Shown here: one piece after another, positions 57,201-64,000 of the stretch | How the letters are laid out: each line of letters starts with the position of its first letter | How positions within the stretch are numbered: position 1 is the stretch's first letter | Assembly: GCF_014191505.1 (NCBI RefSeq) | Contig: NZ_JACHWS010000002.1 | Span: 248,001-312,000, forward strand | DNA length: 64,000 nucleotides | Direction of reading: 5' to 3' | DNA from: Hoyosella altamirensis | GTDB taxonomy: Bacteria; Actinomycetota; Actinomycetes; Mycobacteriales; Mycobacteriaceae | The notes under the pieces: model-generated | Seen by the model: the letters and a program-made list of their open reading frames with translations, nothing else | The model's database searches: none | Told to the model about the DNA's origin: nothing | Position numbers and translations under genes: made by a program

Positions 57201-60200
57201 TGGTGGTCAACCAACTCACTCTGTTCCCGCTGCAGCTGGGTTATGAGGGCTTCAAAACTGTCGTCCTCGTCGATATGGACACGCACTGGGAGCGTGTTGA
57301 TGAACAACCCGATCATCTGCTCCACACCCGAAACCTGAGGCGGACGGCCAGACACGGTCGCACCGAACACCACATCCTGCCGCCCGAGCTGACGGCCCAG
57401 CAAGATGCCCCACGCCGCCTGCACGATCGTATTCAGCGTGACCCCCGAGCGACTCGCAAGTCCGCTCAGCGCACCGGTCAGTTCCTCCGAAAGATCACGT
57501 GTGACATCCGCAGGCTCACCGTGGTCGCCTTCCTGCACCTGCGGCGCAACAACCGTCGGAGTATCGGTCTCGCGCAGCGCCGTCTCCCACACCTTGAGTG
57601 ACTGCGCGTGGTCCTGGCGCTGGAGCCATTCAAGGAAACTCTTGTAATCCTGCACCGCCGGCATATGGGTGGTGTCACCGTCGAGTACGTACAGGGTGAG
57701 CAACTCTTTCAGCAAGAGCGGCATCGACCAGCCATCCAGCAAAATGTGATGGTTCGTCACTAGCAGCTCGTACTCATCGGCAGCGACCGCTATCAAGTGC
57801 ATACGCAGCAGTGGCGGCGAATCCATCGCGAATCCCGTTGCGCCATCGACGGCGACAAGGCGGTCCCGCTCAGCTGCACGGGCAGCCGGATCGAGTGTCG
57901 TGAGGTCTGTGTAGGTCCACGGCAGCTCAGCACGCTGCGGAACCACTTGCACCGCATCCCCATCCGAGGTGTGAAGGAACGCGGCACGCAAGTTCGGATG
58001 ACGGTCCACTAGCGCCTGCCCGGCCCGGCGCATGCGCGCTGGATCTACCGTGCCACCGAGTTTCAGGCGGGTGGGTGTCGTGTAAACGTCCCGCCCATCA
58101 CCAACGAGGAGAGTGTGGAACATCAAGCCGCTCTGCAACGGCGTCAGCGGCCAGATTTCGTCGACACGGATGAAACGCGATTCAATGGCCTCGATCTGTG
58201 ACTGCGTGACGCCATGCACCATCGTGTCCGACGGCGTAAGACCCCCAGCCTCAACTGATTCGGCGTGGCGGCCAAGAACATCGAGCGTCTCAACCCAGTA
58301 TTCAGCGAGCTCGGCAACCTCGTGCTCACTCAGTACGCCGGACGCATACGCGAACGAGGCTTTCAGAACAGGCCCTTGGAGACTGTCGGTAACAGTCGCG
58401 GTGATACTCAGCGCAGATGTCGCCGGCATCGTGGCATCAGGCTCGGTGCTGAGTTCGATGTCACCGTCAGGAATCCATGAAACGTCGGCCAGATCCATCC
58501 CCTCGGTGGTGCCGAAGCGACCCAGGTAGTTGAACGCGATCTGCGGCTCACTGAACTGGGCCAGTTCCGCGCGTGTCTCGGCGTTGAGATGGCGGAGTAT
58601 TCCGTAGCTCATGCCGTTGCGTGGGAGCTCGCGAAGTTGCTCCTTCACCGCTTTGATAGCCGAGCTCGCGGCTTCCCCGTTCGCCGCCACCGCGTCGACG
58701 TCGATGCGCTCAGTGCTCAGCCGCACCGGGTACATGCTGGTGAACCAGCCGACCGTCCGGCTCAGGTCCGCTCCCGGCAGGATCTCTTCCTCACGGCCAT
58801 GGCCTTCCATGGCCACCAGCACGGACGGCTCGTCAATACCGCGCTGCCGGCGCCACCGGCGCACAGCGAGCGCCAGCGCAGTCAGCAAGCCGTCATTGAC
58901 GCCGCCCCGATATTTAGCGGGCAGCGTGGTGAGCAGCGAATCCGTCGCTTGTTCATTCAGTTCGACGGACACCCGCTGAACTGAGGGCATGAAGTCTTGC
59001 TCGGCGTCGAGCTCCCGCGAGCCGAGTTGGGGGTCCGGTCCTTGCAGTACCTCGCGCCAGAATGGCACGTCTGCGACGATTGCAGCGTCCGAGGCGCGCT
59101 CCGCGATGCCGTGCGACCAGCGCCGCAGGGATGTACCTACGGGCTGCAGAGTGACTGGTGCTCCGCTGCTCGCCTGCGCCCCAGCGACCGCGAAGTCGGG
59201 GACCAGTACGCGCCAGGAAACACCATCGACAGCGAGGTGGTTGATCGCAACGATGAGACGCCCATCGGGGGCAGCCGCCGAATTCCCGGTTCGATCGCTG
59301 TGGACCCACACGAACTGCGTCATCCGAGAGTTGATCGGGTCAAGCCGGTCGACGGCTTCGGTGAACTCGTCTGCGATAACCGCGGCAAGGGCAGATCTGT
59401 CGGCGAGCGTTTCAGCGGACACCACGCGCTCGGCCAGGACGTCTGACGCACGAACATCCCCGGGCTCAAGTACCTCGAACCGGGTCCCCTCGGGAGTGAA
59501 CTCGCATCGTGACCGCAAAGCATCGTGGGTGTCTAGCACCGCTTGAATCACGGTGAGGACCGTGTCACGATCCGCCGAGCCGGGAACCGTGAGCAGTACT
59601 GACTGCTGGAATCGGTGATAACTTCCGGACGACCCGAGAAGTTCACGCAACCACTCCACGATGGGGAGTGCAGTGACGGTGCCGACGCCACCGCCCGGCA
59701 GTTCTGCGAGGACGTCGGCTTCGGCACCGCTGCGTGCGACGCGCGCGAGCCCCGCGACGCTTCGCTGCTCAAACACGTCCCTCGCACGGATCACGATGCC
59801 CTCAGCTTTAGCTCGGGAAACCAGCTGAATGGACATGATGCTGTCGCCGCCGAGTGCGAAGAACGACTCGTTGACACTGACCTGTTCGACTCCAAGCACG
59901 TCCGCGAAGATCCGTGCGAGTTTCGCCTCGAGGTCAGTCTCAGGTGCGACGAACTCTTGTTCCGACGAGGTGAATACTGGTTCTGGGAGCGCTTTACGGT
60001 CGAGTTTTCCGACGGGTGTGAGCGGAATCGAGCCGATAGCCATGATGACGGACGGCACCATGTAGTCCGGGAGAGACTCGCTCACAAATTCGCGCAGCGT
60101 CGCCTCATCGACCGCGCTTGTTGATGCCGGGATCACATAGGACACCAGTACCGTCTGACCAGTCTCACGCTTATGCCCCACCGTCACGGACGTGGAAACA

Positions 60201-63200
60201 CTCGCGTGTCGTGTTAGGGCTGCGTCGATTTCTCCGAGCTCGATCCGGAAACCGCGCACCTTCACCTGGAAGTCGGTACGACCAACGAACTCGATTGTTC
60301 CCGTTTTCGACCAGCGAACAAGATCGCCGGTGCGGTACATACGGGTTCCGGGCGCGCCGAACGGCGCGGCCACGAAACGGTCAGCTGTGAGTTCAAGGCG
60401 ACCGTGGTAGCCGAGCGCAATACCTTCGCCAAGCAGGTACAGCTCTCCCGGAACACCCACAGGAACGGGCTTCAGCCGTGCGTCCAGAACGACGATGGAG
60501 GTTCCTTGAATTGGCCCACCGATATCGATCGGTTCACCGGCCGAAAGCCGACTGCCCAGACACCACACGGTGGCTTCAGTCGGTCCGTAGAGGTTGAACA
60601 TCGTCCGGTCGTCAGCCCAGCGGCTGACCAGTTCCGGCGGGCACGCTTCGCCGCCCACAGCAACCATTTCAAGGTCGGTGATCCCCACCGGGCTCACCGA
60701 CATGAGTGCAGCTGGGGTCACGAAGGCGTGCGTCACATGTTCGCTGATGAGCAGTTCCGCGAGTTCGTCGCCACCGAAGATGCCCGGCTGGGCGATGACC
60801 GTCGTAGCGCCTGCACCGAGCGCCATCAACTGTTCAAGTATCGAAGCATCGAAGCTCGGGGAGGCAAAGAAGAGCACACGCGAGCTCGGCACTATGCCAA
60901 ACCTGTCGCGCTGCTCGTGCGACACGGCCGCGAGACCGCGGTGCGGAACCACGACACCCTTCGGCAAACCCGTCGAACCGGAGGTGTAAATAATGTAGGC
61001 AGGCTGATCCAAAGCCACCTGCCCGCCGTGCTCAGTCTCCTGCACCGGGTGCGCGGATGCGGCCTCCACCTGCGATCGGAACGCAGTGTCGTCGAGTGCG
61101 GCCCAGTGGATTCCACTCGGGAGAGCACTGACGTGGGCGGCCATCGTGAGGCCTACTGTGATTCCGCTGTCAGCAACCATGTGCTCAATGCGATCGGCCG
61201 GGTAGTTCGGATCGATTGGGAGAAAAGCGGAACCAGTCTTGACGATTGCCCACGTGGCAGCGATCGACTCTAGCGAGCGTGTGATCGCCAGCCCAATCGC
61301 GTCGCCGCGACGAACACCAGATGTCAGAAGCGCCCTGGCGATTCGGTTCGAGTACTCATCGAGCTCGCGATAGGTGACCGACCTTTCGCCGTCGACTACA
61401 GCCGTGCCAGAAGGATTTAGTGCGACGGCGTGCTCGATGATCTCCGCGAAGCGCAGCGGGGCAGGTGGTTCCGCTCCCGCAGCGGGCGTAAGCCCAGCGA
61501 GTTCGGCAGTGCCGAGCAGTTCGATGTCGCCCACCGCGATTGACGGGTCTGCCGTTATCGCCTCGAGGATTCTCGTGAAGCGCTGAGCAAAATCGCTCAC
61601 CGTCGGCTCGTCGAAGAGATCGGTGGCATACGTGAAGACAGCGTGCATGCCGCCCCCTTGGGCGCCTTCCCCGCCACGTTCAGCCAGTGTGAGCTGCAGG
61701 TCGAACTTCGAGACTGCTAGGTCGTCCGCCATTCCGTCGATACGAAGGCCAGCGAGTTCGAGGTGCGCCTGCGCGATGTTCTGGAACGCCAGTACAACCT
61801 GGAAGAGTGGTGAATGCGACGTTGCACGCTCAGGGCTGAGCACATCCACGAGTCGCTCGAATGGCACATCGGTGTGCATGAACGCTTCGAGGTCCGCCTG
61901 CCGGACGGATTCAAGCAATTCGACAAACGAGGTGCCCGGCTCGACGAGTGTGCGGAGAACAAGCGTGTTCACGAACATGCCGACCAGGTCGTCGAGGGCC
62001 GCTTCACCGCGACCTTCGATCGGGGTTCCGATCGCGATGTCATCACTACTTGACATGCGGGACAGCAATACGGCGAGCGCTCCGTGCGCCACCATGAAGA
62101 GCGTGACGCCCTGCTGCTGAGCAAGCACAGTGAGTGCCTTGACCAGGTCGTCGCTGATGTCGAACTCAAAGTTCGCGCCGCGCATCGACTGCACCGGCGG
62201 ACGCGGGTGATCGGTTGGCAGTTCGATCACGTCAGGCAATCCCGCGAGCGTGCGGGTCCAGTATTCGAGCTGCTGCGCCGCGATGCTGTCCGGGTCAGAT
62301 TCATCGCCGAGGACCTCGCGCTGCCAGAGAGCGAAGTCAGCGTATTGCACGTCAAGCGGCTTCCAGCCGGGTTCCTCTCCCGCGGTGCGAGCGCTGTACG
62401 CCACCATGATGTCGCGCGCGAGGGGGGCGATCGAGGCGCCGTCGGCGGAGATGTGGTGAACGACCACCGCGAGCACGTGCTCTCCCGGCGCTGCACGCCA
62501 CAATGAAGCCCGAATCGGAGGCGCCACCGAAACGTCGAAGCCCTGGTTGACGAAGTCAACAACTCGGGACCGCAATTCGTCAGCGCCCACTTCTGTGACA
62601 ACCAGTCTGGACGCGAATTCGCTCATTGGCAGAACAACTTGGCGGGGACCCCCATCGCCACCTGGATACATGGTGCGCAATGACTCGTGTCGTTCGAGCA
62701 CATCACGGAACGCCGCCGACAGCGCCTCCGTGTCGAGGTCGCCTGAAAGCCGAAGCACCATCGGGATGTTGTAGGCGGGCGACGCAGTATCGAACTGGTT
62801 GATGAACCACATGCGCTGCTGTGCGAGTGAAAGCGGAACAACCGCCGGACGCTCGCGGCGGGTCAGAGCGGGTCGCGGCGCAGTACCCGCGGATTGCTCC
62901 GCATGCTGAGCCAGCGCAGCAATCGTCGGATAGTCGAACAGGGCGCGCACCCCGAGGTTCACTTGGAGCGCCGAGTTGATGCGCGCGATCACTCGCGTTC
63001 CGAGCAACGAGTTTCCACCGAGATCAAAGAATCCCGCGGTGACGCTCGCTTCGGGCAGCCCAAGAACCTCGCAGTAAACCCCGGCAATGATTTCTTCTAC
63101 GGGGTTGCGCGGTGCCACGAATTCGCCTGCTGCCGCCCCGATCTCTGGAGCTGGCAGAGCCTTCCGGTCGAGTTTGCCGTTCGCGTTCAGTGGCATCTCG

Positions 63201-64000
63201 TCGAGTTGCACGAATAGCGACGGAACCATGTAGGCAGGCAGGTCCCGGCCTAGCTGCGCCTTTGCGCTGCCTGTATCGAAATCTCCGTGGGCTACGACGT
63301 AGCCAACGATCTGATCTCCGGTCGGCGCATCGGAGTGCACAATGACGGCCGCCTGGGCCACCGATTCGAGGCGGGTGAGAGCGTTCTCGATCTCACCGAG
63401 TTCAATACGGAAGCCACGGACCTTCACCTGGAAGTCGGAGCGTCCAACGTATTCGAGGTGTCCTTCCCGATTCCATCGGGCGAGATCACCGGTGCGGTAG
63501 AGGCGCTCACCGCGCCCGCTGAAGGGGTTGGCGATAAATCGTTCAGCGGTGAGGTCGGGCCGACCGTAATACCCACGGGCAAGCTGGGTGCCTGCAAGAT
63601 AAAGCTCGCCAGCAACACCGGAGGGAACTGGGCTGAGACGCCGATCGAGGACGTACACCTGGCTGTTTGTTTCTGGCGCGCCGATCGGCACCGCACCCTG
63701 TTCGTCACCGGTACAGCGATAGGACGTGATCGAAACCGCAGCTTCCGTCGGGCCGTACAGGTTCTCAATCGGGACGTCAGCGGTCGTCGCCCACTTGTGG
63801 ACAAGCGCAGCTGGCAGCGCCTCGCCAATGCACAGGACGTAGCGCAGCGAGTCGATCGCGCGGACGCCCTCGTCACCGTTGACTGCGACGAATGTGTCCA
63901 GCAGAGAGGGCACGAAATGGGCCACGGTGGCTTTGCGCTCGCTCATCAACCGACCGAGATACGCCGGATCACGATGTCCGTCCGGGTCAGCAATAACAAG
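54209..64000 (-). CDS. multimodular NRPS, C-terminal three modules with TE (5' end outside window)
   Basis: The visible 3263 codons run from the right edge without a start. Numbering from the codon at 63949: partial A1 (to ~265), PCP1 (Ser314), C1 (370-800; HHISADG 498-504), A2 (830-1320), PCP2 (Ser1370, GGDSI), epimerisation domain (1425-1880; NHLAVDG 1570-1576), C2 (1930-2340; HHILLDG 2067-2073), A3 (2390-2895), PCP3 (Ser2938) and TE (2990-3246; GWSLGG with Ser3075, His3218). The A3 code read at 2585-2883 is DFWNIGMVHK, threonine. The A2 code is D-A-L-F-A-G-L-V-W-K, unassigned; its product is probably D after epimerisation. A1 shows only H-L-I-L-V-S-K, serine-like. No MbtH-like gene is in the window. 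It probably makes an acylated, exported peptide together with the neighbouring genes. Confidence 0.95.
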   Translation of the reverse strand, partial: LVIADPDGHRDPAYLGRLMSERKATVAHFVPSLLDTFVAVNGDEGVRAIDSLRYVLCIGEALPAALVHKWATTADVPIENLYGPTEAAVSITSYRCTGDEQGAVPIGAPETNSQVYVLDRRLSPVPSGVAGELYLAGTQLARGYYGRPDLTAERFIANPFSGRGERLYRTGDLARWNREGHLEYVGRSDFQVKVRGFRIELGEIENALTRLESVAQAAVIVHSDAPTGDQIVGYVVAHGDFDTGSAKAQLGRDLPAYMVPSLFVQLDEMPLNANGKLDRKALPAPEIGAAAGEFVAPRNPVEEIIAGVYCEVLGLPEASVTAGFFDLGGNSLLGTRVIARINSALQVNLGVRALFDYPTIAALAQHAEQSAGTAPRPALTRRERPAVVPLSLAQQRMWFINQFDTASPAYNIPMVLRLSGDLDTEALSAAFRDVLERHESLRTMYPGGDGGPRQVVLPMSEFASRLVVTEVGADELRSRVVDFVNQGFDVSVAPPIRASLWRAAPGEHVLAVVVHHISADGASIAPLARDIMVAYSARTAGEEPGWKPLDVQYADFALWQREVLGDESDPDSIAAQQLEYWTRTLAGLPDVIELPTDHPRPPVQSMRGANFEFDISDDLVKALTVLAQQQGVTLFMVAHGALAVLLSRMSSSDDIAIGTPIEGRGEAALDDLVGMFVNTLVLRTLVEPGTSFVELLESVRQADLEAFMHTDVPFERLVDVLSPERATSHSPLFQVVLAFQNIAQAHLELAGLRIDGMADDLAVSKFDLQLTLAERGGEGAQGGGMHAVFTYATDLFDEPTVSDFAQRFTRILEAITADPSIAVGDIELLGTAELAGLTPAAGAEPPAPLRFAEIIEHAVALNPSGTAVVDGERSVTYRELDEYSNRIARALLTSGVRRGDAIGLAITRSLESIAATWAIVKTGSAFLPIDPNYPADRIEHMVADSGITVGLTMAAHVSALPSGIHWAALDDTAFRSQVEAASAHPVQETEHGGQVALDQPAYIIYTSGSTGLPKGVVVPHRGLAAVSHEQRDRFGIVPSSRVLFFASPSFDASILEQLMALGAGATTVIAQPGIFGGDELAELLISEHVTHAFVTPAALMSVSPVGITDLEMVAVGGEACPPELVSRWADDRTMFNLYGPTEATVWCLGSRLSAGEPIDIGGPIQGTSIVVLDARLKPVPVGVPGELYLLGEGIALGYHGRLELTADRFVAAPFGAPGTRMYRTGDLVRWSKTGTIEFVGRTDFQVKVRGFRIELGEIDAALTRHASVSTSVTVGHKRETGQTVLVSYVIPASTSAVDEATLREFVSESLPDYMVPSVIMAIGSIPLTPVGKLDRKALPEPVFTSSEQEFVAPETDLEAKLARIFADVLGVEQVSVNESFFALGGDSIMSIQLVSRAKAEGIVIRARDVFEQRSVAGLARVARSGAEADVLAELPGGGVGTVTALPIVEWLRELLGSSGSYHRFQQSVLLTVPGSADRDTVLTVIQAVLDTHDALRSRCEFTPEGTRFEVLEPGDVRASDVLAERVVSAETLADRSALAAVIADEFTEAVDRLDPINSRMTQFVWVHSDRTGNSAAAPDGRLIVAINHLAVDGVSWRVLVPDFAVAGAQASSGAPVTLQPVGTSLRRWSHGIAERASDAAIVADVPFWREVLQGPDPQLGSRELDAEQDFMPSVQRVSVELNEQATDSLLTTLPAKYRGGVNDGLLTALALAVRRWRRQRGIDEPSVLVAMEGHGREEEILPGADLSRTVGWFTSMYPVRLSTERIDVDAVAANGEAASSAIKAVKEQLRELPRNGMSYGILRHLNAETRAELAQFSEPQIAFNYLGRFGTTEGMDLADVSWIPDGDIELSTEPDATMPATSALSITATVTDSLQGPVLKASFAYASGVLSEHEVAELAEYWVETLDVLGRHAESVEAGGLTPSDTMVHGVTQSQIEAIESRFIRVDEIWPLTPLQSGLMFHTLLVGDGRDVYTTPTRLKLGGTVDPARMRRAGQALVDRHPNLRAAFLHTSDGDAVQVVPQRAELPWTYTDLTTLDPAARAAERDRLVAVDGATGFAMDSPPLLRMHLIAVAADEYELLVTNHHILLDGWSMPLLLKELLTLYVLDGDTTHMPAVQDYKSFLEWLQRQDHAQSLKVWETALRETDTPTVVAPQVQEGDHGEPADVTRDLSEELTGALSGLASRSGVTLNTIVQAAWGILLGRQLGRQDVVFGATVSGRPPQVSGVEQMIGLFINTLPVRVHIDEDDSFEALITQLQREQSELVDHQFIGLTEIQKAAGAGAVFDTLAVFESYPVDQTGDSATDLAGMRLLSAEGSDATHYPLTLLAFTEPNLRLKLKYFPSLFDAEAVVALIDKLERLLSAVAADAAKPVGSIDLLDPVERDLVLHGWNTEGPGAATGATLVSLFEAQARKVPDRIAVRSGTADFTYRELDARSNELARMLVSRGAGPESLVAVATARSSDLLVAILGVLKSGAAYVPVDVSYPAERIEYTLADAKPVVVLTTSGEQGALPAGHELLVLDDDRVRLELDSFDDGPLADAERRGELRPDNVAYVIYTSGSTGKPKGVAVTHFTVTSLMANTEALFGFDESDVWTLFHSYAFDFSVWEIWGALLYGGSVVIVDYLTSRSPGDFLALLAAEGVTVLNQTPTAFYQLVEADREAGGADLSLRYVIFGGEALDLSQLERWYERHPEDAPRLVNMYGITETTVHVTHRELDREFAARASASVIGRAIPGLSVYVLDERLRPMPVGATGELYVAGPQLSRGYLGRPDLSFSRFVANPFGMPGERMYRTGDVGRWNRDGELEYFGRSDFQVQLRGFRIELGEIEAVLGRHPGTAQTVVLVKDNELLGERLIGYVVAESGAELDGPSLLQEAGKHLPAHMVPAAVVVLDALPLTANGKLDRAALPDPETGGAAGEYVAPRTENEALVARVFAEVLGLDRLSVSASFFELGGNSLVAVKAMTRLSDELGISVPLRVLLGTPTAEAVASAIEDVIRGGHSAPEGSPLDVIIPIRAEGDQPALFAIHPIVGLAWCYAGLQARIPEGIPIYGVQTPAASSSERVPDSIEDIAQLYVQEIRRVQPEGPYRLLGWSLGGVIAHAMAVQLQAEGEQVDLLAMLDSFANGAGEHVEEHAVTAQDLLGGFGLGSLPQEPQDIAIVLDAIESETSISRDVLVRMLDVAERSARSMAQYRPAVFEGDLHLLTAAKGREDLGVAARSWTDAISGKVRDVPVPYTHWEMTSAGALDDLIETLKRTGIFDYSSAT

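Noticed and set aside
54246-63345. Many long plus-strand open frames opposite the NRPS, such as 56456-57601 (381 codons)
   Set aside because: They are shadows of the GC-rich NRPS reading frame: no ribosome-binding sites, Arg/His/Gln-rich sequences and no recognisable domains.

Overview
The window reads as chromosomal DNA of a high-GC, mycolate-lineage actinomycete (order Mycobacteriales). The evidence is the gene content: an FprB-type ferredoxin-fused reductase beside AurF-like diiron proteins, type VII secretion genes eccB and eccE beside truA, an MmpL transporter, two WS/DGAT acyltransferases, and a DrrABC-type exporter next to a large NRPS. A Hoyosella/Rhodococcus/Dietzia-like genus is a guess; nothing here fixes the genus. 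I saw no tRNA, rRNA, CRISPR array, transposase or phage gene.

Layout. 1-5 kb: purT (cut by the left edge), a small membrane protein, a DUF368/PopT-type lipid carrier translocase, a secreted metallohydrolase and a HAD dehalogenase. 5-9.6 kb: a redox block with a monothiol NrdH-like protein, fprB and two tandem AurF-like diiron proteins whose promoters share one conserved element. 9.9-19.6 kb: an MmpL transporter, a membrane protein of unknown function, rnz, purA, a CDF metal exporter, a FUSC-type exporter and DUF3151. 19.7-25.2 kb: a secreted CocE-type hydrolase, then divergent eccB and eccE without the rest of an ESX locus. 25.1-42.8 kb: truA followed by the S10, spc and alpha ribosomal blocks, all on the minus strand and nearly contiguous, with secY-adk-map between spc and alpha. 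43.2-46.4 kb: a hotdog protein, an Asp23/AmaP/DUF2273 envelope-stress cluster and an alpha/beta hydrolase. 46.6-64 kb: a DrrABC-type exporter, an unknown acidic protein, two divergent WS/DGAT acyltransferases, an LCM-type methyltransferase, and the C-terminal three modules of an NRPS that runs off the right edge.

The most promising undescribed system is the right-hand block. The visible NRPS is A-PCP-C-A-PCP-E-C-A-PCP-TE and its last adenylation domain carries the threonine code DFWNIGMVHK. Together with two acyltransferases, a methyltransferase and an ABC-2 exporter it suggests an exported, acylated peptide; this is inference. The second is the AurF/FprB/NrdH redox block with its shared promoter element.

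Regulatory DNA is unusually readable. I find TTGGCT-17-CATACT upstream of rpsJ with a structured leader of about 420 nt, TTGGCG-17-TAGGAT upstream of infA, TTGACC-16-CATGTT upstream of secY, and several strong hairpins at operon ends and inside ribosomal operons. Five convergent gene pairs overlap at their 3' ends.
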